Positions 1 to 15,100 of a DNA stretch of 64,000 bases are shown piece by piece. Location: positions 620,001 to 684,000 of the forward strand of contig NC_065910.1 of NCBI RefSeq assembly GCF_905147045.1, read 5' to 3'. The position numbers and the translations under genes are program-made. The stretch is from Nymphalis io (taxonomy: Eukaryota > Arthropoda > Insecta > Lepidoptera > Nymphalidae). Positions within the stretch are counted from its first letter, which is position 1. The number at the start of each line of letters is the position of its first letter. A model generated the notes under the pieces. The model saw nothing but the letters and a program-made list of their open reading frames with translations. It ran no database searches and was not told the DNA's origin.

Positions 1-119
1 TAAGATCATAATATTGTAAAATATTCAAAAGTTCAAAGACCATCATGATCAATTAGCAAATTGAATATCATAATACCATTTCGAATTAGTGTATTCCGGA
101 ATGTTCCAGAAGGTTCTCG

Positions 120-3100
120 TCATTGAAATGCAAATGCCAGTATGAGTATCGGTACAGCGATCACACAAGCGAGATACACAGACGTCCGAGGCTCACATTC
201 TGATATTATCACAAACTGTTCGTTCCATAGCGAATCGTTGTTCCGCAAAGGAAGCTCCAGAACAACCTGAAAAACCGTAATTTTTTTTAAATATTAGAAT
301 GCCACCTTTTGACGAGGCGGTTGGCGTGGTTGGTGGATACCTTGCCTTTCACACCGAAGGTTGTGGGTTCAATTCCCACCCAGGACAGACGTTTGTGTGC
401 ATGAACATGTCTGTTTGTCCTTAGTCTGGGTGTAATTATCTATATAACTATGTATTTACAAAAGAAAAGTAGTATATGTAGTATATCATTTATCTGGTTT
501 CCATAGTACAAGCTTTGCTTAGTTTGGAATTAGATGGCCGTGTGTAATGAAGCAACAGGCAAGCATCAGCTAACTTTTGTGCACTTAAATTGCCAAATAA
601 AATGAAAATCGTGAGAAATTTGGATTTATTGGATGAAATTCTGCCATATCAGTATACACCAATACCGCGGTTAAATAAGCTTCAACCTTGGACTTAGGCT
701 GTTAGAAATTTTTAGGTTATTATCATTTATATTACTATAGCACATTATAGTATATATTACATATTTATATTACTTTTTAAGAGGTCTTTGTACCGAAATA
801 TAAAAGCATTTCGAGATACTGTTTTATATAATACAATGATTGTTACCTTTTGGCTAGAAAATATATCAAGTGATAAGTCACAACGGTCGGTGCTGTTGCG
901 ACACTCTCTGAGCGTTGTGCGAGCCACGTCGTATCTCGTCTTCTGCAGGTCAAAGCGTGCTCGGATGAAGTTCCTTTGAACTTCATTTTCCGAATTGAAC
1001 ACGAAGAAATAGTAACCGTTTGCTGGAACTCTGCAATAGAAATTGTCACTCATTCTTACAATGTTTGAGGATCACTCAAATTATGATTTATCCATATGGG
1101 TTACGTTCAATATGGTGCAAAAGTATCTATCTACAATGACGTTTTATTTTTCTTAGTTTTTAATGTTTGGGCTTTTACTTTTGGAATATCCTATGTTATT
1201 GTAGTTTGATCTTTATTATTAATAAATATTTTTTGAAATTGATTAATAAATCAATTAACAGAGGACTTTTATTATGTTTACAAATAATCGAGGGCTGGTC
1301 TCGGGATAAAAATCGTTTGGCGTTCAATACATTTTGTTTTCACGAAAAACATTATCCTCTGTCGCATGTCACTCATACTTCAAACATAAAATATATGATT
1401 TGTTTTTTAAAGCGCCTTTCTATCTTTACGCTTTCACGGTTAAAAGACTGAACCAATTTTGGTAAAATTTAGTATGAAGTAAGCTTGAAGATCAAGGAAG
1501 GTTATTTTTTTTACCTATTACCTGACCGTCTACCTCTAAAACATGGTAAACTAGTTGGCTTGTTGTGACATTACTTTATCATACTTCTCGATAACGTTAC
1601 TGATCAAAACAAACCTATATGTTAAAGCATTCGCTCTAGAAGCTACGTGTGTTTCTTGATCCGGAGCTCCAGGCTGACATGACGCATGAGGAGTTAGCGG
1701 CAGATTCAATATGAGTCCCGCACACTCCAGCAACGCTTCTTCACTGCTGGAGAAGGATGACCAGAACTCGGAGTTGGACATATCGAAGGCGGTGGTTTCA
1801 TTTATCTGATGGTGGTGCTCTGCGTAACCATCAGGTTCGAGACCCTGGAATTTATTTTATTATTTTTTAGTTGTATCTTTTATAATGAATATTTGAACTT
1901 GTGCTTAACTAATTACGGCGATTGATTTATCGTTAACATACTCGTATATAAATGTATATTTTATTTGTCTGGTGTCAAGGTTCTGGGTTAATACCCCGGT
2001 TCGGATCATAAAAAAAAAAATTTGGTTTCTGTTAAATAATAAAAATCAAAAATTGAGAAAAACCTTAAATATGTATGTATATAAAATGTAAGTAATAAGA
2101 ACCAAAATGTTTTTTACTCAAATAAATAAAAGTACTTTTGAATCGTGTTACAGTATTGAAATATATGTTGAGCTCGGTTCGGAAAGTAGATTCTAAGGGC
2201 AAATACCGACAAGAAACTACGTAGTTATTTTTTTCCACAAACTAACATATATATACGTCGTTAAATACAGTTAAATTTATTATATATCCTACTTGAAAAT
2301 CAACCAATACTAACAAGACGCCTTTTTTATCATCTGAATAGTATAATATACAAAAATCATCCATTTATCAATTATTTACATGAAACTTAATTCGATTAAT
2401 AGGCAAATTATTATACTCTTATTATAGAACGCCAAGGCCCAAGAAGAGAGTTTGAGATGTCGGAATTGAAGTGTTAATGAGCCCTTTACAAGTGTAAACT
2501 TAAAATTTGTTAAAGTAAGATCACTATTGCTTAAAATTAGCATATAATTTTGCTTACTTTTTGGTTATGATGGGTTAGACTATAATAATGTCCTCCAGAC
2601 CAATTTCGGGCACGTCGGTCAATATCAAGAGAGATTAGCCAACTGCGCAGGAGATATTATAGTGCATAAGTGTGTGCGTAAATACAGATGCACTCTCTAT
2701 TCCCTAACTCTCATAATCCGATGGCAATCCGACACGACCGAAAAGAGTTCAAGTGCAGGACCAACGGCTTTACTTTCCGAGGCACGGGAGTTTATACACT
2801 TCAAACTTGCAGATTCCGGGCTGCCATTCAATCGTTCATGGTGACGATTGTTATATGTACGAAGACCGAGTAATGTCAGTTAATTTTGCTGATATAATAT
2901 ATGTTGAAAAGAACGTGTACGATATTCTAACCTCTTCCGCAGCATAGTCCCTCGCTTCATCATCCGTATTCAATTGCTTTTGAAGGTCAATCTGTCCAAG
3001 AAGCAGCTCCCTCTTGTTTCTGGAATTTTCTCTTGCGTCACGACGTTTTTCTGTAAAATTTTAAATTGTTTTTAATTGTAGCGGTTATTTAAAATTAATT

Positions 3101-6100
3101 TATGAACCGATTGCCGTGCTTGCATCAAGTTGTTCTCTCTGTTCTCTTGACATATGTGTCTGTATAGTTTTTTTAGTCGTTATTTGTATATATGTCGAAC
3201 GAGATTGCAGTCTTTCATTAGAATTTTGTAAACACATCATTAATAAAATATTTATATATTATGGTACTTATTGTTAATGCTTTTAATATAGTTTCGATTG
3301 GTATAGGTTACCTTATTCCCATTGTATATTAAATGTATTTAAACTTACGTTGTCGTTGTGATCTCGTCTTCTCTTCATCGATGGCTTCAACCAGAATCAT
3401 TCTTAAATGATCCAATTCTTCATCACTGCCAGTTGCAATCGGCTGATCTGTTACCTAATCATATACAAATTTATATTGCTATATATACGAGCATATAAAA
3501 TAATATCGTGTATTTTACTGGTGGCCTTCCCTCCTTTTGGAGGGATAATTTCGAACTTTTTCCTAACCTAAAAAAGGATAAAATAACTAATTTATATTTT
3601 AATTTATCTATATATACGTTGCTATATAATCCTTATATTTTGCAACAATACGTTTATATTAACTGTTAATCTTAGGTAATCGATCATAAATAAACTTTTT
3701 GTCGAGACATGTCAGCGCGCGATAACAAAGTCGAGTGTACTTGAGCAGAGAGTAATGCACCGTTTGCAGTTTTAGAAAAGCGAAACTATATTTGTATTTT
3801 TTTTAATAGTAATTGTTTTTGTTTAGGGTAGTGGTAACCTCCTCTCATACACTGATTCTATAAGTGCAAAAAACTTCTCACACCGTCAACGTGACACCAA
3901 CTATTACAAGTTTACAAAGTAATGCAATTTGGTGGTAGAATAAATGGTGAGTGAATCGTATCCCAGCCTGATTTCCACGGGTCCTACCACACGTAGTCAA
4001 GAAATAAAATTGAAATTTTGTAAAGGTCTAAAGCTTCTTTAATGGGACCTTTGATTCTCTTAACCGGTGGTAGATTTATGACAATCAATAAGTAAGTGTA
4101 ACGCTTCTATAATTTATAAAGATTTTTGACTTAACTCACTTTGTTGTTCTCCGTAACTCCCATTCTTTCATGCAGCCTCATCAGCACTCTCTTCCCCCTG
4201 TCTCCTAACGACTGCAACTGTTTCAGCACACCTTCGTAGACTTCCTTCGAATTAGACTCTTCATTGTTTTTCTGAAAAGTGGATACAATTTATTCAAGCA
4301 GACTTTAACATAGAAGCATATTTGAATCGTGATTTAAAAAAATAATTTGAACTCATCAGCTTAGAATGAAGATCTCACTGTGAAGAAACTCATTAATAAG
4401 AATAAGATTAAGAAAACATTTGTTCAGGATAAACATGTATTGCAGTCAGTAACACAGTAACAGTAACAGCCCGTTAATGTCTCGTTAATGGCTAAGGCCT
4501 CCTCTCCCTTTTAAGGAGAAGGTTTGGAGCTTATTCCACCACGCTGCTCCAATGCGGGTTGGTAGAATACACATGTGGCAGAATTTCAATGTAATTAGAC
4601 ACATGCAGGTTTCCTCACGATGTTTTCCTTCACCGTCAAGCACGAGATGAATTATAAACACAAATTAAGCACATGAAAATTCAGTGGTGCTTGCCCGGGT
4701 TTGAACCCACGATCATCGGTTAAGATTCACGCGTTCTAACCACTAGGCCATCTCGGCTTTTTTTATTATATTATTGTAGATGTATTGCAGTCATCAAATT
4801 ATAAATAAAAAAATGCGTAAGAAAGGGTAATCAATAAATATAATTATTTTTATAATAACTATTTACGAGTAAAGAATAAACTGATATAAGAAAAAAAAAA
4901 ACAATTATTTACTTACTCGCTTTACTTTTTACTCTAAATTGATATGTCATAATGTACGTTTTTGATCATTTATACAATTTATATTTTCACTGAATTACAA
5001 GACTCCATTAATGTTTTAATATTATTCAATTTTTTCTTGTATTGATAAATTGTTTAAAAATACAACTACTTCAGTTTGTAAATATTAGATTTATAGATAA
5101 GTTTATAAATAATAAAAAGCCGAGATGGCCTAGTGGTTAGAACGCGTGAATCTTAACTGACGATCGTGGGTTCAAACCCGGGCAAGCACCACTGAATTTT
5201 CATGTGCTTAATTTGTGATTATAATTCATCTCGTGCTTGACGGTGAAGGAAAACATCGTGAGGAAACCTGCATGTGTCTAATTTCATTGAAATTATGCCA
5301 CATGTGTATTCTACCAACCCGCATTGGAGCAGCGTGGTGGAATAAGCTCCAAACCTTCTCCTTAAAAGGGAGAGGAGGCCTTAGCCCAGCAGTGGGACAT
5401 TAACAGGCTGTTACTGTTATAAATAATGCGTAACAACTACAAAAATACAAATTTGTCCAATAATAGTATTTTTTTTATAGAACAGGAAGGCGGACGAGCA
5501 TATGGGCCACCTGAGGGTAAGTGGTCACCAACGCCCATAGACATTGGCATGTAAGAAATGTTAACCATTGTTTATAACACCAATGCGCCAGCAACCTTGG
5601 GAACTAAGATGTTATGTTCCTTGTGCCTGTAATTACACTGGCTCACTCACCCTTCAAACCGGAACACAACAATACCAATTACTGCTGTTTTGCGGTAGAA
5701 TATCTGATGAGTGGGTGGTACCTACGCAGAGGAGCTTGGACGAAGCTCTATCACCAGTAAAAAAATAATCCAGACAATAATAATAATAATAATTAACAAA
5801 ATAATCGATTTTCCTTGGAATATAAATATACTATATTAGAAAAACGAAGCGATTACAATATTTTTTTTAAGTAATCAAGATAAGAGAATGAAGCAAGTTT
5901 GGACCTCAAGAAAGAACATAGTTTACTTTGCATATCTTAAAACCGAGACCAACAAAGCTGCATACAATATTTTTATCAAGTAAGAGATATTATATAGATG
6001 ATATATATATAATTCGATCAGGCTTAGTTGATGTACTACCTCACACGTCTAAGAAAGCCAAGAGTACTGGATCTGCAACACTGTTCTGTTAGAATTCGTT

Positions 6101-9100
6101 CGTACAATTACATATGTCATCGGCGCATAAAAAATGATGAATTGTAATTGCAAGAGGGACTGCTGTGTATACTTAGCCTTAGTTTCAAATATATCCTAAC
6201 TCAGATAGTGTCATGCATGAATTATTCGTAATCTTTTAAGCTGTGGAAATTACTCTAGCGTTTTTATATCTTCGATAACAATGATAAAATTTGGTTAGGA
6301 AAATTTTCCATTGTTAGGATGTATTGTTTCATTTATCCGGAGAATGAAAAGAATGAATTACTCAAGAGTGAATGAGATGGGATTTAATATGGACCAATGG
6401 ATATAAAATAACTTAGTTTGCATGATTGGTGGCGCTTTGACGAAGGTAAGGGTTAAAGGAGTGGTTAACATTTCTTACTATGCTTTTTTTATATTTGCCG
6501 GGAGGTCAAATGACTACTCCACCTGATGGTAAGTGGTGGTAGAGTCCAAACGCGACGACGGCCAGTACAGTCGTGAAGAATGTTCTGCACTAGCCGCCGT
6601 CGCCTTGCTGGCCCGCAAGATGCCTCTTCACGCCTCGTTTGAAGGAACCCGGATAGTAAGAGGATGGGTACACGTGAGCTGGTAAGGAATTCCATTTTTT
6701 GGAAGTGCGACAAAGAAAGGAGTTGCCAAATTTCTTTGTGCGCGATGGAATTGATGTCACAGTTAGACACTAGAATAAATTTGTTAAAAAATCTATCGTT
6801 TATCAATCAATATGTAAATAATAATATTAAAGTACATGAGTATTTAGAAACAGTTCATCATTAACACCATTATCATTATAATCTTAATCTACAAAAAAAT
6901 CTGAATTACTATTTGGCAAATCTATGATGTCTATTAATTAGTGTTGAGTTACGAACAGTCCGAAATGTGATCGAATCTTTCATTCAGCAATCTACTATAA
7001 TCATTTTTAAGTAAACATGACTCAAAGAGCAATATTTCCTGCATTTTTATTATCTGTATAATCTCTTGTCTATTTGAAATCTCTTATCTTATATATGTTT
7101 AGTTTTATATAAAATTAAAAATGTCTCTTCATAATATTTAAACATAATATTTGTATATCAACTAGGTTAAAAGCGAACGATAGCTAAACTAATATAAGGG
7201 CTTACCATTTCTTGATCCGTTGTATTTCTTCTAGTAATATCATCATTTATCTTTCTTTCTATTGCTTTATCCTTATCAAGTTTTTTATTTTCTGATTTAG
7301 AACTGATAGTACTGCTTATATTTTCAATATTATTTATATTATTGTTATATGTTTTAATATTTTCATTAGATAATACTATAGGCTGCATTGTCTGTTTCAC
7401 CGTAGCATTCGTTGTAGCTGGCTCGCTGATATTACCATCAATGTCTGTAAACATTAATTTTTTATCGAGTTATTTAATTGTAATATATATTAAAATACTG
7501 CAGAAACCAGCCGGACACAGTCCTGTGTATATAATACTACTACCCGTTCATTTCGAGATGGCCGTCGTCAGCTGTTACAAAAAGACGTCATAAACACAAT
7601 TTATAGTACTATTGACGGTGTACAAGTCGATGTGCAGTAGCGCCATCTATTTGATTGCGAATCACAACTAAGTTGATAGATATAAAAAGCTTATCCATGA
7701 TAAAAAACCTTAATGCGTTAATTTTTTTTTGTGACGAATAAAACAATTTCTATATCTATTAATCTCATATAGTGGGCCCGACGATAGCTACGCCACTGGT
7801 TTTATGTTGCCAAACTCAAATACATTCTAGTTTTAAAACGCTAAAGGCGATTAAAATATTAACGTCTCGGCTGGCTAGAAACGCGTGGATGTTATTTAGA
7901 TTATAATTACGTTAATCAATGAATGCATACATTTATTTTAAATGATAAATCAAAATTATTAATTGATTCGATCGTAATAGAACAAAAATATATAAATAAA
8001 TACGTATAATTTTCAATTTCGTTATCAAGAACGATATGCAAAATTATTTACGAGTGAAGTACATTATTTATAAGACCTTATAAAATATTTTATGTAAATA
8101 ATATAATATTTATAGGCACCATATAATAAATATTAGATAAATATTGTGTAAAATTTTATTGTTTTAGTTTTTCAAATGTTTTATTATTTTTATCGAATTG
8201 GACACGGACTAAAATACTAGGACCTTTGAAAATCCGCTATCGAGTTATCTCGACCTGACCCGTGGTCCAAGATCCCAGACCATCTGTCATTTATAACTGG
8301 TAACTTTAGGTTGCGAGGCGTAATACAAGAGATAACATTGGCATGCTTACAAATTAGACGGAGAGTAGGATAGATGTATAAATATGACGTATTTCAATAC
8401 TACATATTCTGTGATTCGTTATTTATTCGTCGTTGTTTTTTCTAGATCACGTCCAGAATAGCTCATGTTAACCAATGACTAAATTAATAGCAATGAGAAA
8501 CATTTGCAAATACCTTTAAATGATAGAAATCGCCGTTCATCTCGGTCGACGTTGGTATCTCTGTGCCGATGTAGAGCTGGTAGAGACATGAGGTGGGACG
8601 GAGGGTGATAGTATTTAAGCGATTCCGTTTTTGCGGCTTGACGTATTGCGTGTAACCTTTCGAGGATTTCACGTAGTTCCTATTAAAAAAACCATTATTA
8701 ATTGTCAGCGTTTCCCAAACTCTTTTACCCTGTGGTATCCAGGACGTCATATCCCGTTAAATATGTATGCTAGCAGCTTTTCAAAAAAAAGGAGACAAGC
8801 GTTCGTGTAACAAATTATGTATAAGTATTGTATTTACCTTAGGATCATGATCCGTGACGTCAACAGAAGGCACGTTGTCCAATGACGTCGCGTTCGCTTT
8901 TTGGCTGGGATCATGGAATTTGATTCCTGCCTTGTGCCTTTTCATCGTACCTATTAAAATAAATACCATTATATTCATATTGAAATCTCGGCTGAAAATC
9001 TAAGTTAAAAAGTATTACTCCTTAAACTAATTCATATTATAATAGATAAAAATAATCATTATAATTTTTTGTTTCTTTTTTTCGGTAAAGGTGAATGATT

Positions 9101-12100
9101 GAAACTGAACTCTTTCGGGATATCCACACACACACGGTAGGAAAGAGTTCATGTGTAGGTCTAACGACTTTAGTTGATTTCTGGCGATCGGCATTGCAGA
9201 CAACTTCCAGATGCCGAGCTGTTTTAGATGGAAAAGTCAATACTTTTTTATTGGCTAGATCCAGGGTTTGATTGTACCCAGGATCTCGGGGAGTACGGAC
9301 TTATAAGGTAAACTAGATAAATGAGTCGTAGAGAATGAAGTTTACGGACCCGCGCAATACTTGATTACATGTATTTTATTTTTTATTTTATATTATTTTA
9401 AAAGGTTCTTCAACAGGGAAACCACATGACAAGCTTTAATTATGCACATTATGCGAGTTATAAATCTATGTGCTCCCTCAGTTACAGGAAACCACAGCAT
9501 CCATCACGTACAACTAAGTAACAGCTAATATAAATAGTAAAATTAAAATTAAGAACTTAACAAATATAAAATGATATGACTTAAAGAACTACTACAAAAA
9601 ACAGAACTTCTTATGTTAAATGACTCGAATTTAGGAATAAAATTTGAAAAGCTAAAAATAAAAATAATGTATGTGTGATCGCGTTCTTAATTCGATAAAC
9701 ATAGATATATGTTTAAATTATCTTTATATCTTTGTATTGAACATTCAAATAGGTTTATCAAAACAATTTTGTATAGCAGGTGAATAGACACTGATTTCTT
9801 TTTCTGTCATCATTGATTTAACATTTGAAAGAAGAAGACAACATTATCTAATGAATCACCGCTTGACCTAAACAGTATTATAAGTGAACCCGTATTATTT
9901 TGTCTTAAAATAAGAATATAATGCACCAGACGCAGAAATATATATAGCAAAAGTAAATTGATCGTTAATAATATTGAGAACAAATGTTCTTTTGTCATTA
10001 CGATCACGTGAAACCCTGTCTAATATTGTGACTACTTCGATAAGAGTAATAGAGAACAAACAGACGAGCTAATGATTCACTCGTAGCGTGATTATTTAAT
10101 TATGTATTTGATTTTAAAATAAATCTTCAAAATGTACATTATGGCTCTTTCACAGCGAGCAGCAAGCGTGACAGAATTTTTTCAGATCGTAATTTTTTAT
10201 TTGTAAAAGCACACATAACATACATACAAAACATATATATGTTAATTACAACTGTATATGGCACTTCTAGATTCATAAATAAAAGTAACAAAAAATCATA
10301 AGTATATACTTAAAAATGTTAAAATTTAATTATAAGTTAATGTCGTTGTTACAAAAAAAAACAAAAATAGTTATTTAAACTAATCGTTTATTTTATAATA
10401 AGTAATAAATTAAATTTCTAGTTAGGTTCAGTTAGAAAACATCAGGAAGGCATGTGTCGGAATTATTCTGCCACACGAATAAGGGTGGAGTGAGGTATGA
10501 AGCTTTTACTTAAGAGAAGAATAACATTAATGACTGTTACTTTACTTTATAAATTATCTGTTGATTGTAGAAATAAAGAAAAGCTATCATTACTTGATGG
10601 TAGGTATTAAAAGTCGAATTTACATTCGCATCCGGTGGTATTGCACAAGTTACATTATAGTGCATAAGTATGTGCGTAAACACAGGTGCACTCACTATTC
10701 CTTAACTCATAATTCGATGGGATGGCAATCCGACACGACCAGAAAGAGTTCAAACGCAGGACCAACGGCTTTACGTGCTTTTCGAGGTGACAGTGTACAT
10801 ACACAAGTCCACATAATACATATGTCCAAACTCACCTGGATCATTTGCTTTTCCATCTTCTTTATTGAGTTGGTGTATCTTCTCCAGTAGCGAAGAATTG
10901 GAAATAAGCCCAAGTTTGTGAGCTTCTATTAATTCATCTAATTCCTCTGACGAATCGTCACCAATGTATGCGCATTCCTGGAGGTGTTTGTATCCTTTGA
11001 TCATGATAAGAGATGCACCAGGCCACCTGAATGGATCAGTTTTATTATGTTTAATTTAAAAAATGTACAATAAATTTCAATGTTTAATGTATGGAACGCG
11101 TGCTACATCCTAGACCGTGTCAATGCTTAACATCAGGCAAGTCAACGGTCAAACGCTGGCCTATTAAGTGAAAAAAAAAATGGATACAGCAATATGGTCT
11201 GAATTGATATCACCTCAATACGATTATCTAATATTATGATGTTACGTACGAAGGACACAATAATACAGAGTATTGCTATCCGCAAAATGGCATTACTCAG
11301 TATTGTCGTATTCTGGTTGGAAGGGTAAGTGAGCCAGTGAATCTTCAAGCACAAAGGATATAACATCTTAGTTCCCAAAATTAATGGCATATTAATGTTG
11401 TAGGAAATGGCTTATACTTCTTATGTCGTCAATGTAAATGGGTGGTGGTGACAACTAAGCAGTAGATGGTATTATAAAATTAAAGCTTTGCGTCAAGGCA
11501 AATATGCAGGGTCTGCCTAGACACTGGGAATGTGCAATTTGTATCATCTTAAATTAAATTTTATCAAAAGAAATTATTATATAAAGTATGTATATGTTGT
11601 TGGTAAAATAAATTACCTGACACAAGATGAAACAGTCACTGTAGATCCCTGGAGGAGATAAAATCCCCAGTACTCCTTCATGTCATCCTCTAGTTCCAAT
11701 TCCCTTGTCATGGAGACCGGGACTAGCTCATCGGTCAGCTCTGGCAGGCCTGGGACCACGAAAGCATTGAAGGTCGCATTTGATCTTACGACTTGTCGCT
11801 GTTGGAAGATACATATAATCATGAACCCGAATCGTAATAAAATCTAGTACTGCTATATTATAGTATGAGTGACACAACTTAACTTCAAATTTTCGTATAA
11901 AAAAATCAATAAGGATTGTTATACTGTATTGTATAAATGATAGAAGAGCTTGGAGTTAGTATTCGTTGATGTTCATAATGCAATCGGGGTTGGGAGAAAC
12001 AAATTTGACAGTATTTCATACATTAGATGCGCATGTCTTACAACGTCGCTGATATAAATAAAACTAGCTAATCGGTCATGCTTCGCACGGGTTATAAGAA

Positions 12101-15100
12101 GAAAATTATGTTTTGGAGATGATTTGCGTAAAATCCTTTCTTAGCGAGCGTCTACGTCGAGGAAAGAGTAACTATGACAATTTTCAAGTCCATCAATTCG
12201 CTTATATATAATGTTGCTTTCCCGTATTGAAACCCATTATCTTCGGTAAAAATACATGTCAGCGATTTCTTCTGAGGCGCAGTAATTTTGATAAATTATA
12301 TAATAATAATGAATACGTCAAGACTTTAAAACGTTTACGAATATTAACGAAATTATAATAAAAAAAATAACGATAAAATATAAATACTTAACAAGTTATA
12401 TTCTAGGAAATACATTTTCTTAATGTGTGCATTAAAGCAGCGTTACAAAGTATATACGAATTGCAGGCTAACTTGACATGAAACTTGGCATGCATGAAAT
12501 ATAAGTTGCTGTTAACTTAGATATACTCTAATAGAAACTTAAATAAGTGTTTGTTAACAATATATTTAATTATATATTTACATTATGATCTAACTATGAA
12601 TCTATATAATTAGGGAACAGACGTTTATTTAACTTTATCCAATTAAGTACAACAGTACACATCATTATTTACTTGTACATAACAAATATGACGACCGATA
12701 ATGTCTTTATCTAATATATGATAAAACAGACTTGAATATAGAACAACTCATGTATTTGTAATTGTTGTATGTGGATATTGTTTCTAGGGTTAAACTGTCT
12801 TGTGATAAGCAAAGCAAGAACAAAGAACATTAGGTACATGAAACGTTTTTAATATATAATAGAAATGTATAAAGCTGAAGAGTTTATAAGTTTGTTAGTA
12901 CACGCTATATTATATACCAATCTATTTCGAGAAAAATATAAATATATATGATGGATATAAGAATGTAAGAGTTGATATTTCTTTCAGTACATTTTTTATG
13001 GGCGATGGTGATCACTTGCAATCAGTTGGCAAATTACGCATTCTGCTTACCTATTCTTAAAAATGAGAGGTGATGTGTAAGGTCTAATTTCGGTTAAAAC
13101 GAAGTTCTTTTCGTTATATATATGTTTTTGATGCACTACGCGATTAAATCAATCAAAAACCAGTAACCAGTAACAACAGCCTGTGAATGTCTCACTGCTG
13201 GGCTAAGGCCTCCTCTCCCTTTTGAGGAGAAGGTTTGAGCTTATTCCACCACGCTGCTCCAATGCGGGTTGTTGGAATACACATGTGGCAGATTTTCAGT
13301 GAAATTTGACACATGCAGGTTTCCTCACGATGTTTTCCTTCACCGTCAAGCACGAGATGAATTATAATCACTAATTAAGCACATGAAAATTCAGTGGTGC
13401 TTGCCCGGTTTTGAACCCACGATCATCGGTTAAGATTCACGCGTTCTTATCACTGGGCAATCTCGGTTTCCAACCAACTACCTTTTTTTTAACGCTGGCA
13501 AAACGCGTTACGCGTTTCCCTCACGAGAACAGTGGGTGGGTATATGGGGCTCGCCGGTGTCCAAGGCATCGAGTGCGCCCCGATCATCCTACTACCTACT
13601 AAAATACCAGTGGTACCCTTTCCGTCTTAACGTGGAGTGCCACGGGATCGCTTTCGCATGCTACCGTGTCCAACCAACCACCCAACCAACCAATCAAAAT
13701 CATGTGAGAGTAATTGTACGAAAAAATTATAATAATTAGGAAATAGGAATAACCGCTTAATGATAAAACATTGTCATATAGAGATGTTGTATTTAAATTA
13801 GACCGTGAAACTATTTTCATCGTGTACTTTATAGAATTTTCACTTTAAAAGAAGAAAAATGTATTAGAATAGTGTGATGCTATTCTGAAATATTGCAAAT
13901 ATTCAGCAAATTCATTAGACACGAATATTTAACTTATACACTCATGAGCTGATGAAAATCAATCATATAAATTATTTTTATTGAATTATAATAATTTCTA
14001 TTGTTGCTTATATTTTACTAGCGTTTCACCCGCGGCTTCACTAGCGTCTTAATTGCTAAGTACCAATTTCCGTAACTCTTAATTTGAAAATCCTTAATTT
14101 TTGAAGACAAAAATTAAGGATTTTCATACAAAATTTCAACTCCTTTATTAGAGGTTATATTTTCAAAAATCTTTAGTGCTAACCTACTGTTTAAAAGGTT
14201 TTTTTATGGCACTAGCCGTAGTAGTTTGGGCTTTGTCAGTCAGAGGTTCTTCTATCTTTAGATAATGGATTTATTATTATTGCGAGTCGTTATATATTTT
14301 ATTTTAAAGGTTTTATGGGCAATATACATTATAGCATCCTGAAAATAAACTGGTCAAGAGTAAGTAAGAATCACGACCTAAGTGATCCGTATTATCCTTG
14401 GATTTAACTTTTTATCGTTATTATTATTTGTATCGTTAGTAACCATATTTGCATTCTGATAATAAATCGTGTTATTCGAGGGTTCTGGTTACTCTGGCCA
14501 ATATCAAGGGATACTAGCAAACCGCGACAAAGTCAAAGTCAAAAACTTACTTACTTACTCATAAATTGTCATAAATCTACCATTATAATACATACGTATT
14601 GCAAATATAATTGCACTCTATATTCCTTCACTCTCTTAATCCGATGGGACGCCAAATACGATGCCATTGGAAATAGTTTTAGACCTCTATGCCTCAGAAA
14701 GTTCACGAACTTTCTGAGGCATAGAGGTCTAAAAGCCAGCTTCTAATTTCCATACTCTGAAAATCCTTTCTGAATACGAAGACTGAAATACCGGGGCTAT
14801 TCTAGAAAGTGTTTAAATAAAATAACTACGTACAGACCTACCTGACACCAAGTGGGAGATATTTTGCTGTCAATCAAGCGCATGTCGGTCATACTCATGG
14901 GGTACATTTGGCCGGAAAAGACACGATATCTGCAAAAAAAAATATTATAAAAGATCACTCATATATATATAACCTCTTCTCAAAACATGCCTTGGTGACA
15001 GATCAAATATGGGGCATATTTTTGCTTATAATTTCAGTAGCGTATCTTCAAACTACTGTTATTCAAGTAGCAAATTGCAACTAGCACTAGTGCGTCAATT

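Noticed and set aside
1167..1451. 94-codon plus-strand frame
   Set aside because: AT-rich, with composition typical of random frames; it lies in an intron of the APD-like gene.
4700..4760. tRNA-like sequence with A and B boxes
   Set aside because: It is the head of a SINE; no acceptor stem or full cloverleaf, and it is followed by the SINE body. The same applies to the other tRNA-like heads (5119, 17530, 22279, 55873, 318).
6489..6806. 105-codon frame read as a possible protein
   Set aside because: It is a wrong-frame reading of the 3' end of the LINE family seen at 60085-60386.
8484..8750. 88-codon frame read straight through the exon at 8514-8679
   Set aside because: Splice phases show the true exon frame is different (starts ELREILERL); the open frame is out of phase with both neighbours.
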